Source: Candidatus Melainabacteria bacterium
Lineage (GTDB): Bacteria > Cyanobacteriota > Vampirovibrionia > Obscuribacterales > Obscuribacteraceae
DNA: 64,000 nucleotides
Assembly (NCBI GenBank): GCA_016716405.1
Contig: JADJWK010000001.1
Coordinates: forward strand, 2,294,001 to 2,358,000
Reading direction: 5' to 3'
Part shown: positions 27,747 to 36,675 of the stretch, one piece after another
Numbering within the stretch: position 1 is the first letter of the stretch
Layout: every line of letters begins with the position of its first letter
Program-made: the position numbers and the translations under genes
The notes under the pieces: generated by a model
What the model was told of the DNA's origin: nothing
The model's database searches: none
What the model saw: the letters and a program-made list of their open reading frames with translations, nothing else

Positions 27747-29837
27747 TCAACTGAGCTCTGTCTGCTTTTCTTTCTCTTTCAGGGAAATGGTCAGGCTCTC
27801 GCCTTCTTCACTGCCTGCATATTCCGCGCCTTCTTCCAGCAGGCTGGTGATCGAGGCAGCCGACTTGAAGCGGTGCTCCGGACGGATGGCGGTGCAGGTC
27901 TTGACTATGGTATCGATTACGGTATCAATGTCGCCTCGCTCCTTTTTCACCGAGCTCTGAGTGAGGGGCTCGGGGTCTTTGCCGGTGAGGAGGAAATAGA
28001 TCGTGCAGCCCATGGCGTAGATATCGCTCTGCTCGGTGGGCTTGCCCCGGAACTGCTCCGGCGGCACATAAGCATGTTTGCCGACTACGGTGCCGGTCAT
28101 GCCGGTGCTTGCCACCTGGGCGACATTGAAATCGATGAGCTTGAGCTCGCCGGATCGGGTGAGAATCAGGTTGTCCGGGGTGAAATCCCGGTGCAGGACA
28201 TTTTTCTCGTGAAGATAGGCGAGCAGATCGCACATTCTCGGGATCAGGGCCCGGACCTCTTCCTCGCTCAGGGGCTCGCGCAGGGTCCTTTCGCGCAGGT
28301 TGCTCCCCTCCAGGTGATCGAGGATGAGATAGCCGCGGTGGTCTTCCACGAAAAAGTCGATCATTTTTACTATATGCGGGTGGTCCAGGGACTCGAGGAG
28401 TCTGGCCTCGTGCTCGAATCGCTCCAGGGATTGCTTGCGGATACTGTCGTCCACGAAAACAGGCATGATCGTCTCTTTGAGCACCACTTCCTGGCAGAGC
28501 TCCGCCTGGATCATGGTATCGACCCGGCAGAGATAGGCGGCTCCCTGACCGCCCACACCGAGCTTGCGAACCACCTCGTAGCGTCCCTCCTGGAGCCGGT
28601 GACCCGGGGTGAGAGGTTTGAGATTCTTGCGCTCCGGTGACGAGGCCAGGCTCTGGAGCCAGAGCTCCGTGTATGACTTGCGCTGGCTCGGGATAAGCGC
28701 CTCTTCGAGTTCGGCGTCGATTACGCAGGCGGGCGCGAAGATCTTGAGACGGCGCAGGAAGTTGCGCCTGCCGTCCTGATCGAGAGCCTCCAGGCGCAGG
28801 CTCTTGAGCTCTTTTCCGTCGCCTCTCAGCGAGATCCGCCAGCCCCCCTGATCGCTGCTTTCCGGGCGCACCAGAACAGCGCCTGTGATCTTGTCCCAGG
28901 GGATCTGAGCGCGATTGACGGACCAGCCGATGATTTTCTTGCGCAGATTCAAGAAGCCCGGGTCGAGACAAATCTCGTTGGGTTCCAGGAGATTGAGGAT
29001 GATCCGGCCCAGTATCGCCAGGGTGACCACCGCCGCCACCGAGCCCACCACCGGGTTCGTGGCCAGATCACCGGCGCGCGAGAAAGCAGTGCCGACCAGC
29101 TCGCCGATCCATTTGTCCACATCCGAGGAGATTTTCACCAGGCTTTCCTGCAGGAGCGAATCGGCTTTGGCGGTGTCTACGATCTTGAAAAGAGAGAATG
29201 AGCCGAAGGCAAAGACCGCCCACATCGGTGTGCAGAGGAGCATGGCGAGACCCGGTCCCAGGCGTGACCAGCTCCGGTACATAGAAAGAAAGCTCTCTTT
29301 CATCTCGGAGACCATCTTGTTCGACTGGTATCTGATGCTTACCGGGCCGTCATCGGCGTCTTTGAGCACCGGGGAGAGCTCATGACAGCGAGCCAGATGC
29401 CGCAGGACCGGATCGACCTTGCAATGCGGATAACGAGTGTCGATTAGATCCACCAGGTATTGAATGTCGACGGCCTGGAGTCTTGACAGCCAGAGATGGA
29501 AGAGCTTGCCGTCCTGGAAGCTGAATGTCAGAGCTTCCGGAATGATTCGTTTGGGGTTGTAGGTGACTTTTACCGAATGCAGACCGGCGAGCTGGAATCG
29601 TCTGAAGCCGAGGTAGAGGGTGCCGTTCTCGATCTTGATCTTGCGTTTGAGCAGATCCTCGACAAAATAAGCGATACCTCCGGCAAGAACCAGGGCATAG
29701 CCCGCCTCCACGAAGGGAAGACCGAGGCGCCACATTACCGCTCCCAGGCAGGCTGCAACAAGGACTCCCCAGGCAGGCAGAAGCAGGACCGCCTTCCACC
29801 AGAGGCAGAAAGCCGAGATCCAGTCGCTGTATTCCAT
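27747..29837 (-). CDS. Membrane-linked Ser/Thr protein kinase (second of pair)
   Basis: About 696 residues from the ATG at 29837; a GTG at 29864 is an alternative. Hydrophobic segments are near 15-55 and around 200-225 and 270-285. The kinase domain occupies about 420-685: VVLKETIMP (ATP-binding Lys), HRDFTPDNLIL (catalytic loop), LIDFNVAQ at the DFG position and AYVPPEQ. The DFG Gly is replaced by Asn; the metal-binding Asp is kept, so activity is likely but the activation segment may behave differently. Overall plan matches the downstream kinase, pointing to an ancient duplication. Confidence 0.92.
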   Translation of the reverse strand: MEYSDWISAFCLWWKAVLLLPAWGVLVAACLGAVMWRLGLPFVEAGYALVLAGGIAYFVEDLLKRKIKIENGTLYLGFRRFQLAGLHSVKVTYNPKRIIPEALTFSFQDGKLFHLWLSRLQAVDIQYLVDLIDTRYPHCKVDPVLRHLARCHELSPVLKDADDGPVSIRYQSNKMVSEMKESFLSMYRSWSRLGPGLAMLLCTPMWAVFAFGSFSLFKIVDTAKADSLLQESLVKISSDVDKWIGELVGTAFSRAGDLATNPVVGSVAAVVTLAILGRIILNLLEPNEICLDPGFLNLRKKIIGWSVNRAQIPWDKITGAVLVRPESSDQGGWRISLRGDGKELKSLRLEALDQDGRRNFLRRLKIFAPACVIDAELEEALIPSQRKSYTELWLQSLASSPERKNLKPLTPGHRLQEGRYEVVRKLGVGGQGAAYLCRVDTMIQAELCQEVVLKETIMPVFVDDSIRKQSLERFEHEARLLESLDHPHIVKMIDFFVEDHRGYLILDHLEGSNLRERTLREPLSEEEVRALIPRMCDLLAYLHEKNVLHRDFTPDNLILTRSGELKLIDFNVAQVASTGMTGTVVGKHAYVPPEQFRGKPTEQSDIYAMGCTIYFLLTGKDPEPLTQSSVKKERGDIDTVIDTIVKTCTAIRPEHRFKSAASITSLLEEGAEYAGSEEGESLTISLKEKEKQTELS

Positions 29838-29934
29838 TATCCGCCGGTCTTCAGCTGGTTTCACTCTGCTTCCACTCTTTCCCGGAGCCTAGAAATGATC
29901 TTCCCCATTTCGCCTTGAAGTAAAATTTCAGTAG

Positions 29935-30138
29935 ATGATCGCTTACATTCTGATCTCGGTTCTCGTCCTGCTGGTGGTTGTTCATGCCGGCGCTACTCTG
30001 CTGGTTCTGGTCAGACGATTCCTGGACCGGGCCCGCCGGCGCAACGCCCTGGCCGGAGCCAGGCTCTGGCTCACGGGCATTTTTCTTTTCCTGCTTTTCG
30101 CCCTGATCGGGGTCTTCTGGGGTTTCTTTTCTGTTTGA
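29935..30138 (+). CDS. Small two-helix membrane protein
   Basis: A 67-residue protein with two transmembrane segments (about 3-27 and 46-65) joined by a strongly basic loop (RRFLDRARRRNALAGARL). No known family. The ribosome site is weak, but the composition and clean topology argue for a real gene. Resembles small membrane adaptors in size only. Confidence 0.6.
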   Translation: MIAYILISVLVLLVVVHAGATLLVLVRRFLDRARRRNALAGARLWLTGIFLFLLFALIGVFWGFFSV

Positions 30139-30152
30139 GGCTGTTTGAAGCT

Positions 30153-30893
30153 TCAGGACTTTATGCGACGGCGGAAATCCGAAGTGAGATAGCTCGAGAT
30201 CACCACGCTCTCGTGCTGGGGCAGGAGACCGGTGGCGTCCCCGGAGAAGAGGGCCCGACGCACCGAGCGTTTCGCTTCTCTGATTGAGCCGAAAGCATTC
30301 TGGCTTATCTGAGCCACTACAAGCTCCACCAGCTTGTCGAGCTCATAGGGAGGCACGCATCTATTGACCAGCCCGATGGCTTCGGCGCGCTCACCGGATA
30401 TGGTGTCGGCGCAATAAAGCAGCTCCAGGGCTCTTGAAGGTCCGACAATGGCTGTCAGCCTGGCGATGCTGTCATCATCCAGGACGATTCCCATACGCGC
30501 TACTGGAATGCCGAAAGTGGAGCCGGTGCTGGCGAAGCGCAGGTCGCAGGCGGTGGCGAGCAGGCAGCCGCCTCCCAGGCAGGGTCCGTCGATGAGCGCG
30601 ATGGTCGGGATCTCCAGCCCGGCTATGAAATCGAGGGTTTCTTTGATTGGCTGCCAGAAGGAGTGAGCGTCTTTGTAGCTCTCGATCGAAGCCAGCTCGC
30701 CGAGATCGGCGCCGGCGGCGAAGCAGGACCCGCTTCCCCGGATTACCACCAGGCGGGCACCTTCACCATGCAGAGCCGAGATTTTCTCTGAGATACTCTG
30801 CCACATCCGGCTGGTGATGGCGTTCCGGCAATCGGGCCGGTTGATGGTCAGCCAGCCGCAGTCGTCCTTCATCTCCGTGCGAATCTCGTCCAT
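30153..30893 (-). CDS. Enoyl-CoA hydratase/isomerase family protein
   Basis: A 246-residue crotonase-fold protein, normal length. LTINRPDCRNAI, the oxyanion-hole segments FAAGADLGEL and GPCLGGGCLLA, and FGIPVARMGI are visible. The usual catalytic Glu positions are not clearly both present (the second reads as Asp in VLDDDS), so hydratase, isomerase or another crotonase reaction are all possible. It lies next to the DUF192 gene (4 bp apart), with no other fatty-acid gene adjacent. Confidence 0.9.
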   Translation of the reverse strand: MDEIRTEMKDDCGWLTINRPDCRNAITSRMWQSISEKISALHGEGARLVVIRGSGSCFAAGADLGELASIESYKDAHSFWQPIKETLDFIAGLEIPTIALIDGPCLGGGCLLATACDLRFASTGSTFGIPVARMGIVLDDDSIARLTAIVGPSRALELLYCADTISGERAEAIGLVNRCVPPYELDKLVELVVAQISQNAFGSIREAKRSVRRALFSGDATGLLPQHESVVISSYLTSDFRRRIKS

Positions 30894-30897
30894 GAGC

Positions 30898-31356
30898 TCA
30901 CCTCATCGAGAATTCGACGGTGTCTCCTTCTTTGATATTGTGCCTGGCGCAATAGCCGGCATTTACTTCAATCACCTCGGAGACTTCGATACCTTCTCCG
31001 GCAGGATAGTGAGGGATCTTGCGGTCGTCCTTCTCCCTGGCAGGGGGAACATTCTCGAAGATCTTGACGATCTTGCCGTCCAGGATAAAGAGCATATCCA
31101 GGGGAATGAGAGTGTTTTTCATCCAGAAATTGGCTCTGTAGCCCCGGGGAAAGAGGAAGACCATTCCCGAGTCTTTCTCCAGGGAGGTGCGGAACATGAG
31201 ACCGCGCTGGATCTCTTCGAGAGTTTGAGCGACCTCCAGGGTAATAACGCTGGATCCGATTTTGGCTGTCGGCATTCTCGCCTCGATTTCTCCTGCCAGA
31301 GCCTCGAAACCCATCAGGCCCGCAAGCAAGCAAAGAGTAAGGATTATTCTTCTCAC
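30898..31356 (-). CDS. Exported DUF192 protein
   Basis: A 152-residue protein. I chose the GTG at 31356, which lies one base after the lnt stop and begins a signal peptide (IILTLCLLAGLMGFEALAG), over a longer in-frame start that overlaps lnt. The DUF192 domain includes EIQRGLMFRTSL, GMVFLFP, NFWMKNTLIPLDMLFI and the C-terminal EVIEVNAGYC. DUF192 proteins are small periplasmic proteins of unclear biochemical role, sometimes linked to protease regulation. Tight coupling to lnt suggests an envelope role. Confidence 0.9.
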   Translation of the reverse strand: MRRIILTLCLLAGLMGFEALAGEIEARMPTAKIGSSVITLEVAQTLEEIQRGLMFRTSLEKDSGMVFLFPRGYRANFWMKNTLIPLDMLFILDGKIVKIFENVPPAREKDDRKIPHYPAGEGIEVSEVIEVNAGYCARHNIKEGDTVEFSMR

Positions 31357-31357
31357 T

Positions 31358-32998
31358 TCACAACCACCACATTCTGCTGAAAGGAGTCTTTCCGTACAGG
31401 AATTGTATCGTGTTGAGCAGGACTCCGCGCTGGCCAGCAACGGACATGGAAGAGACCAGACCGGACGGGGTGATCACCGCCGAGACCCCGGTATTCGTGG
31501 AAAGAACCAGATAACGCCCGTTCTCCACGGCTCGGAAGACCGCCGCTGCCAGGAGCTGCCGGTTGATGGAGGCATCGTGGAACCAGGAGAGGTTCGAGAC
31601 ATTGACCAGGAGCGAGGCGCCTTTGCGGACCTCATCGGCGATCAGGCGCGGATAGACGAGCTCGATATAGATGCTGAGACCGACCTTGCCCCAGATACTG
31701 TGAAGGAGCTGGGTGGAATCGGCAGCCATGAATTTTTCCCGGGTGGCTGGAATCCTTTCTCTGACAGGAGCAGGAATCTTCTCGTTGAGAACCTCGATGG
31801 GGGCCGATTCTCCCAGGGGGACCAGGCGCCGTTTGACATAGACGTCCTCTTTCGTTCGTCTCGGGCTGAAGAGCCGGGCAGCGTTGACATGCTCGTTCTC
31901 GAGGGTCTCGATGGACCCCGCTATGACTTCTTTGTCCTGTTTCGTGCTTATCTCTTTGCAAACATCGAGCAATCCCTCCCGGGACATCTGGCTCGAATTG
32001 AGCACGCCTTCGGGCATGAAGAGCATGAGCGCTCCGAGATTGCCCCCCAGCGCCCGATAACGGGCAGCGATCTGCTCGGGGCGAGTGACTTTCAAACGCT
32101 CCTCGGCGACGCTGACATTGCCCTGGAGCACCGCCACCGGCACCGGCGGGGTCTGGGGGTCGCGGTCACGAGCTGTAGCTGTCTCGAGGACGTTATGAAG
32201 GTTTGCCACCCGCTGGCCGCCCCATGTCGAGAGCCCGAGCATCAAGAGACCGATGACGCAGGCGTCTGCCAGGGCGCCGAAACGAGGCGAGAGAGTATCG
32301 CTGCGCTGAGCCATGGGACCGGCGATTCCGGTCAATTGCAGGATAAGGCTGGCCAGGACGGTATTGACCAGGACGATGAGAAAATCCACAAAGGGGCTTC
32401 CCAGCACCGAGGCAGTCTGAATCAGGCAGAGTTGCTTGTATTGCGAATAGGCCAGTTGATTGATGGGCAAGCCGATGAAAATCTCGGAGGGGGCGATCAC
32501 CCACTGAAGAAAGAGCCAGACCAGGGGCACGCTCAGGAGATAAGGATAGAAAGGTCTGTGGATATTGGGGAGGAAACCGGCTCTCAGGGGCAGGCTTCCC
32601 AGGAGCAGGGCGAAAATGCAGGGCAGTATCGACTGATGAACGACTTCCAGGAGCCATACCAGAGCCGCCCCCGCCATTCCCAGAGTCTCGGGGAGACCGA
32701 GCCAGGCCAGGGGCGCCAGGCCCAGGTACCAGCTCAGGGAGACGCCATGATAGCCAAAGCCGAAAAGCAGCCCCGAAAGTCCCGACTCGAGCGGGCTGTC
32801 CGAGCCGCGGATCAGTATCAGTAGCGGTATCAGACCGATCCAGGCAAGCCACCAGAGCTCGAAGCCCGGGCTGGATAGACCGAGAAGACAGCCGGAAAAA
32901 AATGCGACAGGCAATTTGTACGCCAGACCCACCGTCTTGAGCCAGATCGGCCGGTCCAGCATGGAGCTGGTGCTCATTACTGCTTGTCTGCTTTGCAT
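31358..32998 (-). CDS. Apolipoprotein N-acyltransferase-like, catalytic Cys replaced
   Basis: A 546-residue inner-membrane protein with about eight N-terminal helices (25-255) and a nitrilase-type domain (about 265-500), the architecture of Lnt, which adds the third acyl chain to lipoproteins. The catalytic Glu is visible in LMLFMPEGVL and the Lys in VYVKRRLVPLGE. The position of the nucleophilic Cys, normally in an ICYE motif, reads VGLSIYIELVYP, with Tyr for Cys. NVSNLSWF after it is normal. Either the enzyme is inactive, or it uses another chemistry, or this is a single-base error (TGT to TAT). Divergent from ruvC. Confidence 0.9.
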   Translation of the reverse strand: MQSRQAVMSTSSMLDRPIWLKTVGLAYKLPVAFFSGCLLGLSSPGFELWWLAWIGLIPLLILIRGSDSPLESGLSGLLFGFGYHGVSLSWYLGLAPLAWLGLPETLGMAGAALVWLLEVVHQSILPCIFALLLGSLPLRAGFLPNIHRPFYPYLLSVPLVWLFLQWVIAPSEIFIGLPINQLAYSQYKQLCLIQTASVLGSPFVDFLIVLVNTVLASLILQLTGIAGPMAQRSDTLSPRFGALADACVIGLLMLGLSTWGGQRVANLHNVLETATARDRDPQTPPVPVAVLQGNVSVAEERLKVTRPEQIAARYRALGGNLGALMLFMPEGVLNSSQMSREGLLDVCKEISTKQDKEVIAGSIETLENEHVNAARLFSPRRTKEDVYVKRRLVPLGESAPIEVLNEKIPAPVRERIPATREKFMAADSTQLLHSIWGKVGLSIYIELVYPRLIADEVRKGASLLVNVSNLSWFHDASINRQLLAAAVFRAVENGRYLVLSTNTGVSAVITPSGLVSSMSVAGQRGVLLNTIQFLYGKTPFSRMWWL

Positions 32999-33068
32999 TA
33001 ATTGGTTAGTCTCTTATCGATAACATGGTACACGGCTCAGGGGCTAATTTTCTACGGGGGACAGGGCT

Positions 33069-33581
33069 ATCCATCGAATAATCGGGATCGATCCGGGGAC
33101 TGCTACGGTAGGTTTCGGTGTTATAGAGGTCGAGGGGTCCGATCGATATTCGTATGTCGCCTCGGGCACCATCGAGACTCCCAGGACCATGAACCCCGGC
33201 GAGCGTCTGGTGATGATCCGCCGTGACTTGCTGACTCTGTTAAATGAATATCAACCGGATGTGGCAGCGGTGGAGGCGATTTTCTTTTTCAAGAACGCCA
33301 AGACCCTGGTGCCGGTCTCCCAGGCAAGAGGGGTCATTGTCGAGGGACTGTCGAGCCGTGGTCTCTCTATCGCCGACTATACGCCCATGCAAGTCAAGAT
33401 GTGCCTGACCGGCTATGGCAAAGCCGACAAAAAAGACGTGCAATTCGCCGTCATGCGTCTGCTCGGCTTGAAAGAGATCATCAAACCCGACGACGCATCC
33501 GATGCCCTGGCGGTGGCTGTCAGCCACGCCCGCATGAGCGTCAGCTCCCTGGCTCTGAGCGCCGCCAGCCGGAAGAAGTGA
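33069..33581 (+). CDS. ruvC: Holliday junction endonuclease RuvC, unusual start
   Basis: The protein of about 170 residues cleaves Holliday junctions with RuvAB. Acidic active-site residues are all visible: IIGIDPGTATVG, VAAVEAIFFF, and KPDDASDALAVAV. Length matches the family. The problem is the start. Reading upstream from the conserved RIIGIDPG (33075) there is no ATG, GTG or TTG before an in-frame TAA at 33045. An ATC at 33069 is the boundary I used, as a rare start. Alternatively, one missing base in the GGGGG run at 33056-33060 would connect the ATG at 33025. Divergent from lnt. Confidence 0.88.
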   Translation: MHRIIGIDPGTATVGFGVIEVEGSDRYSYVASGTIETPRTMNPGERLVMIRRDLLTLLNEYQPDVAAVEAIFFFKNAKTLVPVSQARGVIVEGLSSRGLSIADYTPMQVKMCLTGYGKADKKDVQFAVMRLLGLKEIIKPDDASDALAVAVSHARMSVSSLALSAASRKK

Positions 33582-33584
33582 ATT

Positions 33585-34529
33585 GTGACCTTGCGGATCA
33601 TATCGCTTATCGCCTCATCCACCGAGATCATTCACGCTCTCGGTCTCACCGGCTTCATGGTAGGGCGCTCTCATGAGTGCGATTATCCGGACTCGATCAA
33701 GGACCTGCCGGTCTGCACCTCGCCCAAGTTTCGCACCGACGGCACCAGCTACGAGATCGACCAGCGTGTGAAAGCCATCGTCCAGGAGGGATTGAGCGTC
33801 TACCGTGTCGATGCCGATATAGTCGAGAGCCTTTCGCCGAGCCATATAATCACCCAGGATCAGTGCCAGGTATGTGCCGTTAGCCTGCGCGACGTCGAGG
33901 AGGCCGCCTGCGCGGTGATCTCATCTCAGCCTCAAATTGTGTCGCTCAAGCCCGATTGTCTCGAGGATATCTTCAATGACATTCGCACCGTGGGCAGTGC
34001 TCTTCAAGTAGCGGATCGAGCGGCTTCGGTGGTGGCGGATATGCGGTCCCGCATCGAGACGATCCGGAAGGATACGGCAGATGCCGCCCGGGGCGCCGGA
34101 CCGCGGGTGGCCTGTATAGAGTGGATCGAGCCACTCATGGCAGCAGGCAACTGGATGCCCGAGCTGGTGGAGCTGGCTTCCGGGGTCAATTTATTCGGCC
34201 AGGCCGGCAAGCATTCGCCCTGGATGACCATGGAAGAGCTGGTGGCAGCCGATCCCGAGGTGATCATCGTGACCCCTTGCGGTTTCGATATCGAGCGCAC
34301 TCTAGCCGAGATGCATCTCCTCTATGAGAATCCCGCCTTCGCTGGACTCGATGCCGTGCGTAACGGCAGGGTGGTGGTGGCGGACGGCAACCAGTATTTC
34401 AATCGTCCCGGCCCGCGTACCGTCGACGCCCTGGAGATGATGGCCGAGATTTTCTACCCGGGAAAATTCGATTTCGGTCATGAGAACCGGGGCTGGGCGA
34501 AGTATGTTCGCGAATTGAAAAGCTCCTGA
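33585..34529 (+). CDS. BtuF-like cobalamin-binding protein without signal peptide
   Basis: A 314-residue protein of the class III periplasmic binding-protein fold (BtuF/FhuD type). RIISLIASSTEIIHALGL at the start, CDYPDSIKDLPVCTSPKF, LSPSHIITQDQC and a long central helix followed by SPWMTMEELVAADPEVI are typical. It begins directly with the mature fold at a GTG, without signal peptide or lipobox, so it is probably cytoplasmic, as in the predicted cytosolic cobalamin-binding proteins found without a transporter. No ABC transporter genes are adjacent. Ligand is inferred. Confidence 0.88.
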   Translation: MTLRIISLIASSTEIIHALGLTGFMVGRSHECDYPDSIKDLPVCTSPKFRTDGTSYEIDQRVKAIVQEGLSVYRVDADIVESLSPSHIITQDQCQVCAVSLRDVEEAACAVISSQPQIVSLKPDCLEDIFNDIRTVGSALQVADRAASVVADMRSRIETIRKDTADAARGAGPRVACIEWIEPLMAAGNWMPELVELASGVNLFGQAGKHSPWMTMEELVAADPEVIIVTPCGFDIERTLAEMHLLYENPAFAGLDAVRNGRVVVADGNQYFNRPGPRTVDALEMMAEIFYPGKFDFGHENRGWAKYVRELKSS

Positions 34530-34570
34530 TTTTCCTTTCGATCAATCTATCAATAATCTACAGAAGGATT

Positions 34571-35701
34571 TTATTGGACCCGGCCAGACCCGGCGATCAG
34601 ATCCGGGGTAATTGCTTCGATATTCTCGGCGCCGGCGAGGGTCATGGCATTGCGCAGCTCGAAATCGATAATGGCGAGCACCCGGGAAGCGCCCCGGGCA
34701 CCGTCTATGGTGAGGCCCCAGAGAAGGGGGCGGCCCAGTAATACGGCATGAGCTCCCAGTGCCAGGGCTTTGAGAACGTCGGTGCCCCGTCTTATGCCAC
34801 CGTCGAAAATCACCGCTATCTTGCCGGCACCGGCCGATGCTCCCTCCACTGCGGCAACCACCTCGGGCAGGGCATCTATAGAAGCGATAGCAGTATCGAG
34901 CTGCCGGCCGCCGTGGTTGCTCACCGCGATTCCCCGGACGCCCGATTCGATGGCGATATGGGTATCGTCCCCTCGCAGGACGCCTTTCACCAGAACCGGC
35001 AGGTCGGTGAGCCCGGCTATCCATTCGATGTCTTTCCAGTTCAGGGAGATATCGTAGAGACCGGCTATATAAGCTGCCAGTCCCGACTCTCCCCGGGTGG
35101 CGGGAAAGTCTTTGAGCCCGTGCTCGAGCAGATTCTTGATCTCGATTCCATGGGGAAGCTGGAAATTGTTGCGCATGTCTCTTTCACGCTTACCCAGAAC
35201 CGGCGAGTCCACGGTGACGACTATCGCTTTGTAGCCGGCTTCTTTTGCCCGGAAGACCAGATCCCGGGTGATCCCCCGGTCTTTATAGACATACAATTGA
35301 AACCATTTTGAAGTCCCGGCCGTTTCGGCCATCACTTCTTCGAGACTGCAGGTAGCCAGGGTGCTCACCACCATGAGAGCGCCATGCTCGGCGGCGGCTT
35401 CGGCCATGGCCAGCTCGCCTCTTTCGTGGGCGAGTTTCTGAAACGCCATGGGGGCAATCATCACAGGCGAAGGAAGCTTTTCTCCGAGGATCTCGATTGA
35501 AGTATCGAGATTGCTTGTATCCACCAGCATCCGGGGTCTGAGGCGCAGATTCCTCAGGGATTGCCGGTTTGCCGCCAGGGTGATCTCGTCCCCGGCCCCT
35601 CCGGCAAAATAGTCGAAGTTCTGGACGGGAAGTCGGCTGCGTGCCATTTCCTCCAGCTCGTCCAGATTGAGAGTGTTTTGAAGAAGTTCCGGTTTTTCCA
35701 T
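34571..35701 (-). CDS. FMN-dependent alpha-hydroxyacid oxidase (GOX/LOX-like)
   Basis: A 376-residue protein that oxidises glycolate or L-lactate with an FMN cofactor. NFDYFAGGAGDE at the start, APMAFQKLAH, the FMN-site VLVKGVLRGDD, the catalytic motif SNHGGRQLD and FDGGIRRGTDVLKALALGA are intact. The ATG at 35701 was preferred to a TTG three codons upstream. Similar enzymes in cyanobacteria act as lactate or glycolate oxidases. Which substrate is used cannot be decided here. Confidence 0.93.
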   Translation of the reverse strand: MEKPELLQNTLNLDELEEMARSRLPVQNFDYFAGGAGDEITLAANRQSLRNLRLRPRMLVDTSNLDTSIEILGEKLPSPVMIAPMAFQKLAHERGELAMAEAAAEHGALMVVSTLATCSLEEVMAETAGTSKWFQLYVYKDRGITRDLVFRAKEAGYKAIVVTVDSPVLGKRERDMRNNFQLPHGIEIKNLLEHGLKDFPATRGESGLAAYIAGLYDISLNWKDIEWIAGLTDLPVLVKGVLRGDDTHIAIESGVRGIAVSNHGGRQLDTAIASIDALPEVVAAVEGASAGAGKIAVIFDGGIRRGTDVLKALALGAHAVLLGRPLLWGLTIDGARGASRVLAIIDFELRNAMTLAGAENIEAITPDLIAGSGRVQ

Positions 35702-35799
35702 GGAAGACAATCATAATTCAACAGCAAGTTCCGGAGTGTTAAAGTGTGCTGACGGTTGCTAGATTTGTCCCGATAAGTTGGCGATTCGAGGACCGGGAC

Positions 35800-36675
35800 A
35801 TGAAAGAGACGATGAGCAAGAGAAAGACCGACCATTCAATCAAGGCCCGGGACGCCGAGCGGATTGCCCGGGTGTGCCGCTTTATCGATGAAAGCGAAGG
35901 CGATTCGGCGCCGGCTCTCGATGAGCTGGCTTCCTGCGCCGGGCTCAGCCGCTATCATTTCCACAGGCTTTTCAAAGCAGCCACCGGCGTCACTCCGTCG
36001 GCTTATGTGAGGGCCAGGAGACGAAGCCGGGTCCGGGAGAATCTCCGTTCGTCCGCGTCGGTCACCGAGGCTATCTACCAGTCGGGCTATGGGGCGAGCA
36101 GCCGGTTCTACGAGAAATCCTCCTCGCTCCTGGGCATGACCCCGGGAGAATATCGAGAAGGCGCTGCCGGCCTCGATATCAGATTCGCCGTCGGTGAGAC
36201 TAGTCTGGGGGCGATTCTGGTAGCCATGACCGGGCGCGGTGTCTGCGCCATTCTCCTGGGCGACGATCCCGATGCGCTCATTGACGAGCTGACCGAGCTG
36301 TTTCCGGGAGCGCGCCTGGAGGGAGGCGACGAGAGTTTCGATCGTCATGTAGCGCTGGTGGTGGGACTGGTGGAGAATCCGCAGACCGGCCTGCCAGGCG
36401 ATCTGCCCCTGGATATAGCCGGCACTGCTTTCCAGGAGAAGGTCTGGCAGGCGCTCCTGGCGATTCCTCCGGGCACCACTGCCACTTACAGTGAAATAGC
36501 CCGATCGATAGGCGCTCCGCAGGCGGTGCGGGCCGTGGCATCTGCCTGCGCCCGCAACAAGATTGCCGTGGCGATCCCGTGCCACAGGGTGGTGCGTTCG
36601 GACGGGTCCCTGTCGGGCTATCGCTGGGGGGTGGAGAGAAAGAAAGTGTTGTTGTCGAGAGAGAGGAGCTTATGA
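35800..36675 (+). CDS. AraC-type regulator fused to methylguanine methyltransferase
   Basis: A 291-residue Ada-like protein. An AraC helix-turn-helix domain (about 20-115; LDELASCAGLSRYHFHRLFK) is joined to an O6-methylguanine-DNA methyltransferase domain (about 125-290) with the acceptor motif IPCHRVV. The N-terminal zinc domain of full Ada, which repairs phosphotriesters, is missing, so it can repair O6-methylguanine and perhaps act as a transcription factor, but not sense phosphotriesters. The ATG at 35800 has GAGGA seven bases upstream. Its last codons overlap the carbonic anhydrase start (ATGA), showing translational coupling. Confidence 0.92.
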   Translation: MKETMSKRKTDHSIKARDAERIARVCRFIDESEGDSAPALDELASCAGLSRYHFHRLFKAATGVTPSAYVRARRRSRVRENLRSSASVTEAIYQSGYGASSRFYEKSSSLLGMTPGEYREGAAGLDIRFAVGETSLGAILVAMTGRGVCAILLGDDPDALIDELTELFPGARLEGGDESFDRHVALVVGLVENPQTGLPGDLPLDIAGTAFQEKVWQALLAIPPGTTATYSEIARSIGAPQAVRAVASACARNKIAVAIPCHRVVRSDGSLSGYRWGVERKKVLLSRERSL

